Source: Buddleja alternifolia
Taxonomy: Eukaryota; Streptophyta; Magnoliopsida; Lamiales; Scrophulariaceae
DNA length: 64,000 nt
Assembly: GCA_019426215.1 (NCBI GenBank)
Contig: CM033392.1
Coordinates: forward strand, 53,495,149-53,559,148
Direction: 5' to 3'
Below, in pieces: positions 46,021 through 57,333 of this stretch; the stretch's first letter is position 1; every line of letters begins with the position of its first letter. Below the pieces are notes generated by a model, which was not told where the DNA came from, did no database searches, and worked only from the letters and a program-made list of their open reading frames with translations. The translations under genes were made by a program, and so were the position numbers.

Positions 46021-47302
46021 ACCTCAGGGGACCTTCATCATCTCTGGCCATGAGACAAATAAGCGCTAAGTCATCCACTGACTCATCATCATCACTACTA
46101 TCCTCTGAAGACTCCAAATCTTCAGGTGCGGATGCTTGTTCTGACTCCGCTAGCAAACCTTGTTGGCGAAGGTTGCTCCTGAATTGGTTTCTATCCACAT
46201 AATCCTGCTTTGATGGCTTAGATAAGTTTGGATAAGGGCAATTTACCTGGTAGTGCCCTGGTTTCATGCAACTATAACAAAGATTAGTTTTCATCTTTTG
46301 TTCATTTGTTAACCTTGCAGTTTGTGGTTTTGAGACCACTGGCGCTGAGAGATTCTGTTGTTTAGACGCTTGGCACTGAATCGGCACTGAGGGAGAAGGT
46401 GCTGGATATTGAGGCGCTTGATACTGTTGTTGTACTAGAGCAGACGCATAATATGAACTTTGTCCTTGATGCTTAGGACTGTTTCCTTTCTTTTCGTATC
46501 TTAAGAACTTTCTGAATCTATTTAGAAGCGCTAGTTCCTCATCCTCACTGATATCTGACACTTTTCCCTTGTTACCCGATTTACCCTTAAATGATGCTAT
46601 AAGTGCTCCAGACTCTATCACTGGACTACTCACAACATCACTTGTTGAGTTCAGCTCGAATTCAAATGCTTTGAGTTCTGAAAAGGCATCTACTGGAGTT
46701 AGAATATCCAACATATTAGATTCTCTCATTGCTGTTGTTTTCATCAAAAATCTACTGGGAATACTTCTAAAGATCTTAACCACCATTTCCCGATTCTGTA
46801 AATCCATACCCAAAGATGTTAACTCCATAACAAGAGCAGTAAATCTTATATCCAATTGCTCTAGTGTCTCATTAGGCAACATCTTAAAACGGTTAAATCC
46901 TTCCTTGGCAATGGAAAGCTTGTTCTCTTTGATCTGTGCTGAACCACCACAAATTATGGCTAACTTATCCCATATCTCCTTAGTCGTAGTACATGACTTG
47001 ACCTTGTTGAATAAGTTATCGTTATCACCAATGGCTGTATACAGAGAGTTACGACCAACATTGTCCAGATTTGCTCTTCGACGCTCATCTGTAGACCATT
47101 CTTGCTTTGGCTTTTCCACATAGCTATTTGGAGTCGCTTCTGTGGCTCCAGGCGATCTAGTGATAACCATGAGAATTTGAATAGGTCCATCTGAAATAAT
47201 ATCGCACATTTCGTCATCACATGAACAAAGATATGTAAATGCTTTGACCTTCCATGAGTCATAATTTGGCTCTGTCAACTTAGGTACTTTAGCAAATGCC
47301 AT
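46019..47302 (-). CDS. Copia Gag (N-terminal 427 codons)
   Basis: Opens at the ATG at 47302, 79 nt after the PBS: MAFAKVPKLTEPNYDSWKVK, the usual start of plant copia Gag (UBN2/DUF4219 type). Then TTKEIWDKLAIICGG, NETLEQLDIRFTALVMEL, VVKIFRSIPSRF and ELKAFEFELN. A CCHC zinc knuckle CYSCMKPGHYQVNC binds RNA. It ends with an acidic Ser/Asp run (EDLESSEDSSDDDE). The TAA at 46019 is probably an acquired frameshift, because the neighbouring frame continues the protein. The longest intact frame of this element. Confidence 0.9.
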   Translation of the reverse strand: MAFAKVPKLTEPNYDSWKVKAFTYLCSCDDEMCDIISDGPIQILMVITRSPGATEATPNSYVEKPKQEWSTDERRRANLDNVGRNSLYTAIGDNDNLFNKVKSCTTTKEIWDKLAIICGGSAQIKENKLSIAKEGFNRFKMLPNETLEQLDIRFTALVMELTSLGMDLQNREMVVKIFRSIPSRFLMKTTAMRESNMLDILTPVDAFSELKAFEFELNSTSDVVSSPVIESGALIASFKGKSGNKGKVSDISEDEELALLNRFRKFLRYEKKGNSPKHQGQSSYYASALVQQQYQAPQYPAPSPSVPIQCQASKQQNLSAPVVSKPQTARLTNEQKMKTNLCYSCMKPGHYQVNCPYPNLSKPSKQDYVDRNQFRSNLRQQGLLAESEQASAPEDLESSEDSSDDDESVDDLALICLMARDDEGPLR

Positions 47303-47380
47303 GAATTTTTTTAAAGCAACTAGATTTGAAAGGATCTAAACAAGTTGTTATGCTTGAAAATTTTAAAATTTCCACTTTAA

Positions 47381-47394
47381 CCACTTTGATACCA
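47381..47394 (-). other. Copia primer-binding site (initiator Met tRNA)
   Basis: The minus strand reads TGGTATCAAAGTGG two bases after the 5' LTR; TGGTATCA is the usual complement of the 3' end of plant initiator-Met tRNA. Confidence 0.85.
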
Positions 47395-47396
47395 CT

Positions 47397-48245
47397 TGTT
47401 GTTCCCAAGTGGCATATGAAAGGGTCCAGAAGGGGAGGGTTGAATAGACCCTGAAATCTTTTTCGAATTCAAAAAAAATTGTATTAAAATTGGTATGGAC
47501 GCTTGAAGATGTAGGCGCTTAGCTGAGCGTCTACTTGAAGACTGTTTTGAAAAGATTAACTTAGACTCAAGATTTGAATACTATAACCAAGTAGGTTTAA
47601 GCGTTCAGTTCTTTAATCAGGGTTAGCACAACAGAATGATTTTAAAATCTTCTTCTTTGAAAGTTTTAACGTCACAAAGTGTTTCTTAGTTGCTTAGCAT
47701 TTGATTGTGTTCACTTAACCGATTTATGCAATTATATGATAGTAATGAAATTGACGGTAAAGTAAAGAACATAATATTTGTAAAGTTCGTTGGGTGGTAT
47801 AATCCCAACTACGTCCTTCTTCTCCTTGAACACTTGGAGGCAATCGACTAAATTGATTCTCCAAGAATCACATAGAATCTTCTACAAATTAGGGAGAGAT
47901 GGATGTTGATGACTTGAGCTCCTTGATCACACAGATTTCTGCTCCAAGGCACTTCTATCCCCTTGCTTCTTTCACCCAGAAATAATGCGAGTGTCCAACT
48001 TCAACTTCACATAGATCGCGAGGCTCAGACGCTTAAGTCTTCAGACCTAACTAACTGATAAATTCACTTAGAATAATATCAGACGCTTAGTCTAAAAACT
48101 ACTTAGCCTGATAGTCTAGAATAACAATAAATAAAGCCTTGTACAATTCTAACGCTCAAAGCCTATACATAATTTCTTATAAAATCAAGCTTACATATTT
48201 TGGGGTCTAACAAAAATCCTAATTGTCATCATCAAAACTCTAACA
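47397..48245 (-). repeat. Copia 5' LTR with 662-bp internal deletion
   Basis: 849 bp against 1,511 bp in the other copy. Alignment breaks after GATCGCGAGGCT (about 48023) and resumes at CAGACGCTT. Outside the gap roughly 5% of positions differ. Confidence 0.9.
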
Positions 48246-49806
48246 ATTTTAAAAAAAAAGAAAAGAATTTTCTCAAAAATCTTGCTAATTTTGAAGAAAT
48301 TCTTGTTAAAAAAAAAGATTTTTACTATTCATAATTTGAAAGTTCACCCATTGATTAAAAACGTTTCTTCTGGCTATTTTGAGAGTCAAATTAATTATAT
48401 ATTCTAATGCAAAATAATACAATGTGCAATATAAGATCCATTTTCCCCATTTTCTATGTCAAATTGATGAGTTTGACTAAAATATATTTACGAAAAATTA
48501 TATCTAACCATGAATCCAAACAAATTTCTCAAAACAAAAAATATATCACATCAACAATAATCATTAAATATTTTTCTATTAAAAAACTCATCCGAACACA
48601 CTTTTAACACCACATTTTTTATCCCTAAAAATACTTTTTCTCACTTTTGTCATGATTTTTTTTTCCGATATGATTATGTCACCCAATTAAACCCTGAAAG
48701 TTCAAAATTCATAGCATGATTCAATTATTTATTTTTATTAAGCGTACCACGATTTATTCAACACGACAAATACAAAGTTGAACACATTTTAATTATGTTC
48801 AATAAAGTTTAGAGCTCGTTGCGGCACAAGTAACGATTAAATCAAATTTAAATACAAATATAATAAAGTTACAAAATGTTTGGACAATACCTTTTCAGCT
48901 CGACTCGATTCACTTCCCAAGGTGAAAGTGCAAATACAAGCCCAATACTTCGATTCACTTTCACCTGGCTGGAAGTGCAAATACAATCCCAATCAAGGTT
49001 AAACATTGAAATATTAGTTTAGGACTCAAAAAATAAACCGAGTTACATAATACCTAACTCAAGTTGTTAAAAGCTCGATTCAATTAACATAATAAATAAG
49101 TTTGAACAATTTTCTTGTTCAAGAAGTTTTGAAACTAGACTTAATTAGTAAATAAATAATAAGTTATTTCTAAAAATATCAAGTTACTCAAGTTTGACTC
49201 AATTAAAACTTGTTCAAGTTTGATTTTGGTATCCATCAAATTTAGCTCACACAATTTTTGAATCTGGATTCTGGATAAAAATTCAAAACAAATTTAAAAA
49301 ATATATTTTTCAGCTCGACTCATTATGCTTACACCTCTTCAACTTGAATAAAATTTAAAACTCATTTGAGTTCGACTCATCGAAAGAAACTCAATGATAT
49401 TCAAATAAGTTTGCATAATACTTTGTGTGGGACTCCATTCGATCAGGTCATATTGGGCTGAGTCTTAAATTTATAATTAATTTTTATATCATTTATTACT
49501 TATACTTGCAAAAAGACATAATTAATCTAGTAAAAAACGTATTGCACCCCATAAAATATGGTTTTTGACACTTTCCACCCTCTAAAAGAAAAATACACAC
49601 TTTGCACCCTCACTTCAATGATCTTTGGCAACTTGCACCGTCAATTCATATTCTGGCAAAAACACTCGCCGGTTTTCTTTGACTATGGGCAGAAATGTCC
49701 TCACATAATTCTTTCTGGACATAGAGTTTCCTACGGTAAATAACAGGTGGAAAAGTCCCATTTTTCTGCATTAAAAAACATTTCTTCTCAAATTTTGCTC
49801 GACAAC
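48246..49806. other. Repeat-derived flank with no gene
   Basis: 48246-48655 is the right half of the split foldback element. 48780-49440 is a decayed copy of the dispersed CTCGATTCAATTAA-type repeat; within it 48920-49000 has a local duplication (AAGTGCAAATACAAKCCCAAT twice). 49535-49740 has a transposon-edge look (GCACCCCATAAAATATGG, CTTTGCACCCTC). Confidence 0.5.
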
Positions 49807-51026
49807 ATTGCAATTTTGGGTACCTCAAGTTGGTCTATACATTTTTTTGGTACTATGTTTTAGTCTATTGGCAATTGGGTACACTAAGTTTCAAAAAAGG
49901 CAATTTTCGTACAAATTTCGCTGAAATTTCAAAACCGGCGAAAAAATATCAATTGGCGAAAAATTGACTTGAATTAGGGGGTTTTGCTAAAATGGAGGGA
50001 AAAATTAACCTCCAATATGGGGATTTAACTCAAATACTTTTAATTTTTCTTGTTTACTTTATTTAAATTTTTGTAAATTTTCAAAAAAATATATTTTTTT
50101 TATCTAGGTTATAAAAAGTAACTATTTATTGAAAAAATAGAATAATATAATATTTGATATGACGAAATAAATAAATTAATTAGAAAAATAAAAAAGTTAA
50201 GAAAATTCAGAATTAATAGAAAATCAAATAGAATTAAAATCATTTTTTTAAGATTTTTGAAAAATCATAAAATATAAAAATAATTGAAAAAATTAAAAAA
50301 ATTATATCTCAAACTAATTTTTAAATTTAAATAGCGACAAAGAATTTCCTTTGACAAAAAATAAATTAATTAAAAACTCAAAAAAATCATAAAAACCATA
50401 AGAAAAATTAGAAAAATAGCAAATAAATCATAAAGATAAAGTAAAATTAAAAAAAATTAAAAATAATTTTGAAAAATCAGCAAATAATAAGAAATATACA
50501 AAAGCAAAGAAAATTAAAAATAAAGAAAAAAAAATCAATCTTTTTGAAAAAACTAGAAAAAATCAGTAAAAATAAAGGAAAAAATTAATTTCGTTTGAAT
50601 TTTATGCAGATAACAATTTTAAAAAATTTGTTTAAATTATTTTCTAATTTTAGTGTTATCTATAGATATATTAATTATACCAATTTTGTTTATAATAAAT
50701 AAAAGAAAAATAACATTTCAAATTGAAGGTTCAACAATAAAAAAATAACAAAATCCCCAAATTGAAGGTATTTGAATTAAATCCTCAAATTAAAGGTCAA
50801 TTTTCCATCCATATGCAAAATTTCTCAAATTGAAGGTTAATTTTCCCTTCATTTTTAGCAAAATCCATAAATTCAAGTCAATTTCCCCACCAATTAAATG
50901 ATATTCCCCGGTGAAATTTGTACTGAAATTGCCATTGTTTGCAACTTAGTGTCCCCCAATTGCCAGTTGGCCAAAATAGAATACTTGAAAAATACACAAG
51001 CCAACTTGAGGTACCAAAGTTGTAAT
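49807..51026. mobile_element. ~1.2-kb TIR element, copy 1
   Basis: Left end ATTGCAATTTTGGGTACCTC and reverse-complemented right end ATTACAACTTTGGTACCTCA are TIRs that stay alike for more than 150 bp (CAAGTTGGTCTATACATTTT, GGCAATTTTCGTACAAATTTC). The interior is AT-rich without coding. A second copy lies at 61326-62559. Confidence 0.75.
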
Positions 51027-51509
51027 TTTGTCCATTGAAGTATGACTAAACTTTGGGCTCAATGCAACAAACCTTCGTGTGATATTCGAAAGTAGCAAAA
51101 AAAAAAAAAAACTGTGAAAATAAAATAGGCAATTTACCTCCATGAGATTTTCAAAATGAAGCACTATAGCTCCCCACGGCCCACGTGCCCTACTCACGCA
51201 TTTTGGAAGTGGTTATGATATTTTTATCTTCGTAAGATCATTTTGCTCTTATTTAATAACCAATGGATCTAATTGATCAAAACCAATGGCTAAGATTAAA
51301 TACATATATATATTATTTAATCAAATTAATAGCAACCATACATCTTAATAGAGATGAATAGTCCAAATTTACCCTTTTATATATATATATATATTTATAA
51401 TTTTATATTAAATTTTCACAATAAATATATATTTTATACTTGTAAATTTATAATTATAACTTATTATAAATATATATGTGTAATATGTATATATATATAT
51501 ATATATTTT

Positions 51510-51703
51510 AATTTTAGATAAAGAGGGATACCCTGACCCGACAAATTCGGGCTGATAATTTTTTAATCATGTGCCACAATACAGACCCTATAAGACTCCA
51601 AATAAGGAGAGAATTGTCATAACTTGTGACAGTGTGGAATTGAACCTAGGACCTACCACATAAAAGTGGAAGCTAATACCACTATGCTAACAAGCCTTGG
51701 GTT
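51510..51703 (-). mobile_element. tRNA-derived SINE
   Basis: The minus strand begins GGCTTGTTAGCATAGTGGTA. It holds an A-box-like TTAGCATAGTGGTATTAGCT (51690-51671) and a B box AGGTTCAATTCC (51647-51636), the Pol III internal promoter spacing. It ends GGGTATCCCTCTTTATCTAA followed by AT-rich DNA, as in Au-like plant SINEs. It does not fold as a tRNA gene. Confidence 0.75.
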
Positions 51704-51770
51704 GTATATATATTTCTGTATATATATAAAATATATGTTTACATTTCTTTATTTTATATTTACATTATAT

Positions 51771-52993
51771 TGTCAGGCCCCAAAATTCAGTCCCGAAAGG
51801 GCCAAAATCTGAAAGTGTGGGCCTATCAAAACAACAGTTCAATGAAAAATCTCCAAACAGTTCAACAACTTCTAGTAGGTTCCCAACCCTAACACCGTCG
51901 ACCAGATAAATTAAACTTACTATCCTTGTCTTAATCTGCAATAGTCACGTCTAGGATTGTCCATGTCTATATTCTTGATCCTCCGAGCCAGTCTCACTGC
52001 TCAAGTCACCTCTAATTGGAAGTAAGTAGTGAAATTCGTAAGCAAAGGCTTAGTGAGCATCAGTACACGTGTGAAAGGTGCTTAAAATCGTTTTTAGACC
52101 TAAAAACGATAAATTAATGAGGTGAAAACAATAATAGTTTTTGTTTTTCAATGGATCCTTGGAAACACGAGTTAAAATGACATTTGCATGCATAAAAACA
52201 TTTAAGCAATAAATGGTCAGGCTCTAAAACTTTAGTGTTTGCATGATAAAATTTTGTTCAAAGATCATTTAAAGCATGAGTGAAAATTGAATTTTCGTTC
52301 ACAAGAACAGTTGAACAATGAGTGATATGATACTCAAGTTTCAAAACATGCATTTTAATAGCAGGCAGTTCAATGCAAGTACAGACACGCTTAAGCAGGA
52401 GGGGGCCATGTTAGCAATACCATCGCGTCCAATGACTCACTCATGGCTCTTTGGAACCTATTGCTTCTTCCTTATCACCCCTGAACACGCAGCTTAAAGC
52501 CAATACCTTATACCTCCCCACGCAAGCTCGCGATGCCTGATTGATCATATCTCGGGTATGCCACAATTCACTTCACCCCACTCACCCTCAGAACACTCCG
52601 TTTTTAGGTGTTGGGATTTGGTCGTGGATAGCCGGAACTGTTTAAAACTGCAAGCCCATGCTTGACCAGCCGAACCCTACCCTATCCACGCCCTACACTT
52701 AACCACGTAGAATATGCAATCATGTATGTCACGAATGATGCAATGAAGAATTTTAGCCCACGATAGAATATTGAATCGAGCAAATAGTTTTTCAGAATTT
52801 CATTAAAAGATATTTTCCTTGAAATCATTTTCACAAAACATGCCTGTAAAATTATTCTAACAAAATATGCCTTTGAAAATATTCATGCAGTTAACAGTTG
52901 GCAACATGAAATGGTTAATTTAAAATGAGTTCATGATTTGATTTGAAAGTGTACAAACTCATTTTCATGTGAAGTATTCAAAGCATGATGCAA

Positions 52994-53039
<46 letters not shown>

Positions 53040-54713
53040 GAAGTGATGAAAATTCCTTCACATATAACTATAATTTTGAGTGGTAGCTCACCTCGTCCAA
53101 TCAAATACCAAAGCTCAAGTCTAATGTTCGAGTGATGCTCAACGTATCCCGTAAGTTCAATTACCTAGTCCAGATAACTATACTCATCAATACGCTCATA
53201 ATATCCACTCATCCAATAATTGTTAATTTTCAATAGGATACACCTAATCGAAAATAATCAAAGATTAAGACCAAGCCAACTTACCCAACACTTATCCTGT
53301 TGCACAACGATATATAACTTGGATACGAAAGGATTTAACCATCATTGCTCATTCATGCACAAGATTACACCAAATCACTCCAATGTGCGCCTCCATTGTC
53401 GCGCGTCTCTGCCATTATCCTTGTTTCTTCTCTTTAACCTCCTAACCATCAAGTAAACTTAGTATCCATATATTCCCAAATAACTAAGCTTTCGTACATT
53501 CAAAATTCCATCTCTACGATCAGACCAAAAATAGGTTAAATCGGCCTTCAAAATCAGCACTCCAAATCTGCCCATTCAGATATCTCCTGCCACCTTTTAC
53601 TAAAATCAACTTTATGACCACATTACACTATGTATCTTGGCACTTCTTACCGATATAAACATCTAAACACACAAGGATTTTTGATAATGGTCTTGAATTT
53701 ACAATTTGACCATGGAAAAGGTGATTTCGAAGTAAAGATATATGAATGACAGTTTTTGGAAACTAAAACAGCACACTGACAAGGACTCTTTGGTGGCAAT
53801 TTTTGGACTATTACTAAATCCTTTTTCAGCAAACTTTACCATAAAACATATCTACAATCAAAAAGAATTTTAAATATCGTTTTTCATGTATAATCAGGGC
53901 ACAAAAAGTGCGGTTTTGGGGTAACTGAATATGAAATACAGATTCTGAAATCGAAAAGAGATTAGTGGCAGTGATGGTTTAAATGCAAATTTTATAATGT
54001 TTCCATTCGATTTTCAAAGACAATTACATGTAATGATATCTACACTCATGGAGGTTTCCAAATATGATCCGCATGTATGATCAAACCACCGGAAGAGTTG
54101 TATCTTGTCAAGAAAAAATAGAACACAGTTCTGAAATTGAAAATCTGGACAGCTTTGCACACGGTTTGAAGCGATTCTGAAACATTTGGTAGCCAATTCG
54201 ACAAATTCGATTACATAGTGTTGTTCCTTGTCCTCTTAGGATGAAATTGATAGGGAACACCAAAAATGGACATAATTTGATCCCTCAAATATCAATTTTA
54301 CAAACACTGCCAGAGCTGGAGTTTCAGGCGGAATTTGCTTGTAAGATTTGTTATTTTGTAGTGGGTTTGAGCTTTTCTCTTCTTGTGGTTCTCTTGAAAG
54401 TTTGAGAGCTTAAAGAAGAAGACATTGGGGAAGAATTCTGATTTTTTCGGAGCAAGAAATATTGGAGTGAATGAGAGGAAAATGAAAGAGCTAAATAGGT
54501 GTTTATATAGGGTGTGATGAGGGCTTGGTGGCATTTTTTTTTCTATTTGTCTCATAGTCCCTTTGTGCATAAGAATTAAAATTCAGCCCCTACATTGATA
54601 TAAATTGATGTTTAAGCCACTCAACTTACTTAGATAATCTCTTGGTATATGAGTAGACTACACTACTTGTGATCGAGTAAGTATTTTAGTACTAAAGAAA
54701 CTCGGGTGTCACA
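51771..54713 (-). mobile_element. Solo LTR, 2,943 bp (gypsy-like)
   Basis: The minus strand begins TGTGACACCCGAGTTTCTTT and ends GGGGCCTGACA, flanked on both sides by the exact 5-bp duplication TATAT (51766-51770, 54714-54718). TGTGACACCCG starts and this length are common in Tekay/Del-type gypsy LTRs. No internal coding. It contains a 22-unit TA microsatellite. A solo LTR arises by recombination between the two LTRs of a full element. Confidence 0.85.
52995..53038. repeat. (TA)22 microsatellite
   Basis: Uninterrupted TA run inside the solo LTR. Confidence 0.95.
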
Positions 54714-54814
54714 TATATTATTAATTATTAATTTATAATTATATATTTCTTATATATATACTTGATATATACATATATATTACCAGATCTAGAAAAAAAC
54801 CAACTAGAAGGTCG

Positions 54815-55135
54815 GCGATGACGACAACGTTGACGGGAGATTCTGGGAATGGGGATGATGGTGGCGGGGGTTTATGGGGTTAGGGACGATAGTGGTGCAT
54901 GACGATGCATGTTAGTTTGGCGATGGTGGCCGTGGGCAATAGGGATGACGGCGATGGGCGGTTCTAGACGATGGAGATGGTTGTAGTGAGCCAGTGCCAG
55001 TGAGGCAATGGCGACTTGGGGTGGGGGATGGTTTGGTAGAAATGAGTATAGATGGATGTTGAAGGAGATGGTTGTTGGAGGTGAGGAAAAAGTACATTAG
55101 GTTTAGGGTTTTGGGAAGATGATGAATCAGGGAAG
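54815..55135. other. GC-rich segment inside the TIR element
   Basis: GC-rich, GGCGATGG/GGTGG-type sequence in otherwise AT-rich DNA. The minus strand reads as a Ser/Pro/His-rich 61-codon frame (55097-54912) preceded by AAACCCTAAACC. It looks like a captured 5' gene end, but no protein family is recognised. Confidence 0.4.
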
Positions 55136-55442
55136 AAGATGAATGAAAAATAAAATTAAATAAAAGTATTAAAAAGAAAAAGTAAACAAAAAATATAGTG
55201 CAAATATTTTTAAAAAGTAAGGCACTTCGGTCTTTTTATTGGTAAGCATAGGTTAAATACATTTAGAGAGCCAGTGTGCTTCATTTTTTTCTTCACTAGG
55301 AGGTAAATTGCCTTTGTTTTTTGTAGTTTTTTTTCTACTTTCGAATATCACAGGAGATCGGTTGCATTTAGCCTTATTTATATTATATCCTCTGGTTTGA
55401 TCCGTGTGTGTGTGTGTATATATAGAATTTGATATACTCTAT

Positions 55443-56690
55443 TGTAATGTATTCTCATTTTTTCAGACTGTATATGGTGACATATATGACTGCATTATCG
55501 AAGATGTGATTTTTTGGCAATTCTCAATCAAGGGAGTGTATAGCTGTAAAAGTGCTTATGACAAGCTTACCACTAGTATGGATAATAATCAACGAGATGA
55601 AGATGAGGCTTGGCGACGGTTTTGGAAAGTCAAGGTTGCACACCGATGAATTTTTTTTGTTTGGCTACTACGACATGATCGGATTTTAACCTACCTTAAT
55701 CTGCTTCATCAGGGCCTCCGTTCTAATGCCGAGTGCCACATTTGCGGACATACATCAGAATCAGCTCTCCATGCTCTTCGAGACTGCGATTGGGCCGCAC
55801 AGCTTTGGCGCCAGCTTGTTTCGCCTTGTCACTATGCGAGATTCTTCTCGCTTAATCTTCGGGAGTGGATCGATTGGAATATTTCGTCTGCGGTTAACAT
55901 GTATGTTTTTTTGGGGGGGGGGGGAGGATTAGTCTATTACATTTACTAAGACAGATAATGTTTTATGGCAGGAGCGCAATAAATCTCTTCATAATGATGA
56001 GATACCCATTACACGGCTAATTTGGAGTGTATTAGAGCTCGGGTCGAAGAAATGAAGCATCTTATTAAAGATGATCTCGCTATTCTTATGGAAGCTGTTC
56101 AGGTTGGATGGATTTGCCCGCAAGAGGAGTGCTGCAAGCTGAATGTTGATGCGACTATGCATCAGGGTTTCCATCTTCGTCCAGACGGTACGGTTATCGG
56201 TGCGCTGCTGCACAACTCGGATGGGAATTGGAATGAAGGTTTCTCTGGAGTTGTGTAGTCGGATTTAATTTTATCTGCTGAATTAGCTAGCATCTTGCAT
56301 GGTCTTGACTTTGCTTGGGATCTAGGAGTACGACGCCTTGAAGTAGAGAATGACTGTTTGGAGGTGGTGGATAGCATTATGACAGGGAGTCCTACACATC
56401 GATACTTTGAGCTTATCAGCAAGATTCGTGACAAATTGGCACTCCCTTGGCAAGTAATAATCTAGCATGTTTGGAGAGAGGCGAATAAAATGGTTGATAA
56501 ATTAGCTAACGACGGGCTTGATCATGCCCTTATGGGCTACATGAGTGCACCTCATTGCCTTTGAGACATCTTAGACCAAGACCGTGCCGGACTTACTTGG
56601 ACTAGATATGCGACCTCCAACTCGGGATTGTCGAGTTTGGTCGTTAGAGTTGCCCCTACCTTTTCGGAAACAAAAAAAAAAGCCATTGAT
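55443..56690 (+). pseudogene. 5'-truncated L1-type LINE: zinc-binding RT tail and RNase H
   Basis: The first piece encodes the zf-RVT region: DVIFWQFSIKGVYSCKSAYD, WRRFWKVKV, then (after a TGA) FFVWLLRHDRILTYLN and the zinc motif CHICGHTSESALHALRDC. After a G-homopolymer near 55915 the RNase H domain follows: CKLNVDATMHQ, SAELASILHGLDFAWDLG, LEVENDCLEV and HVWREANKMVDKLANDG. Stops lie near 55648, 56258 and 56463. A short A run at 56671-56681 marks the 3' end. The endonuclease and RT core are missing, as in 5'-truncated LINE copies. Confidence 0.85.
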
Positions 56691-56879
56691 AATTGATATA
56701 TAAACTTTAATAAATTAGTAACATGTGGTTAAAATAATTATAGAAATTTGAGTCAAGTATTAAGTAATTTGATTTTTTTTCAGCCATAATTATTGATCAT
56801 TTAGTAATTTAACAATGTGATCGTAACAATAAATTATTACGCGTGCAGATGAGACCTTGAAAAATTTAATGTTGATGCT

Positions 56880-57333
56880 AAGATGCCGCCCAAGATTAAA
56901 TTCCAGAAAAAAAATCTAGGAAAGCATCATCTAAAACTGTCTCAAAGAATATAGTGGGAATCACCAGCCTGATACAAAAATCACAATTTATGTATTACTT
57001 TAACAAGAAAATAAGGTACTGATTTTCGTCATTAGATGATTTCTAAAAAAGAGGATTGTATATTAAATTATCAATTATAATAAGAACTAAGAGAGCAAGA
57101 AGCCTACGGGGAATACTCTAACCTGATATACTAGCCCCATCCCACATCCACTCAACATTATGCTGGTAATCTCCACTTCAACATGTGGAAATCATGTAGT
57201 GTAGGATAGCCCCACAAGGAGCAAGATATCTCCAATCATGAGCACCCGTCAACGGATACATGCTGCCGACAGTAGTATCCTGATAACTGCCATAAAAGGC
57301 ACTATCGAAGACAAGAGGAATATCCACTGATTT
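56880..57333 (-). pseudogene. STP-type monosaccharide transporter fragment, copy A
   Basis: The exon at 57333-57123 (GT-AG flanked) reads WIFLLSSIVPFMAV and LMIGDILLLVGLSYTT, matching membrane segments around the first cytoplasmic loop of hexose/H+ symporters, with internal stops. The next exon begins at about 56910 (LILGGILA) but is cut after about 10 codons. It is the partial duplicate of copy B, 2.7 kb away. Confidence 0.6.

Larger units (their letters stand above)
22588..48245 (-). mobile_element. Ty1/copia LTR retrotransposon with extra 3' ORF (Sirevirus-like), nested insertions inside
   Basis: LTRs at both ends, a PBS complementary to initiator-Met tRNA, a purine tract, and the order gag - PR - IN - RT - RNase H on the minus strand identify Ty1/copia. 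Its own sequence is about 13.1 kb after removing the Athila insertion (33663-45449) and the 734-bp TIR element (30186-30919). A large Gag with coiled coil and a long extra ORF after pol are features of the Sirevirus lineage; that placement is inference. All frames carry stops or shifts, so it is dead. No clear 5-bp target duplication is visible (TTGAG left, ATTTT right). Confidence 0.88.
22290..48655. mobile_element. Foldback/MITE-type element split by the copia insertion
   Basis: The left flank (22290-22450) and the reverse complement of the right flank (48480-48655) share AGAAAAAGTA, GTGTGTTYGGAWGAGTTTTTT, ATAGAAAAA and TGATGTGATATATTTTTT in the same order. The simplest reading is a short TIR element whose interior received the retrotransposon. 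Exact ends and its target duplication are not resolved. Confidence 0.5.
51050..55385. mobile_element. Large TIR element holding a SINE and a solo LTR
   Basis: 51056-51170 (GTGATATTCGAAAGTAGCAA, GGCAATTTACCTCC, AATGAAGCAC) is matched in inverted order at 55280-55385. The original element would be about 1.1 kb plus a GC-rich interior piece. Exact ends and target duplication are not resolved because copy 1 of the TIR family abuts it. Confidence 0.5.

Noticed and set aside
46569..47123. 184-codon plus-strand frame opposite copia gag
   Set aside because: Antisense shadow of the Gag coding region, whose CCHC knuckle and family motifs are on the minus strand.
51636..51690. A/B-box region considered as a tRNA gene
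   Set aside because: No acceptor stem or cloverleaf closes around the boxes, and the tail is SINE-like.
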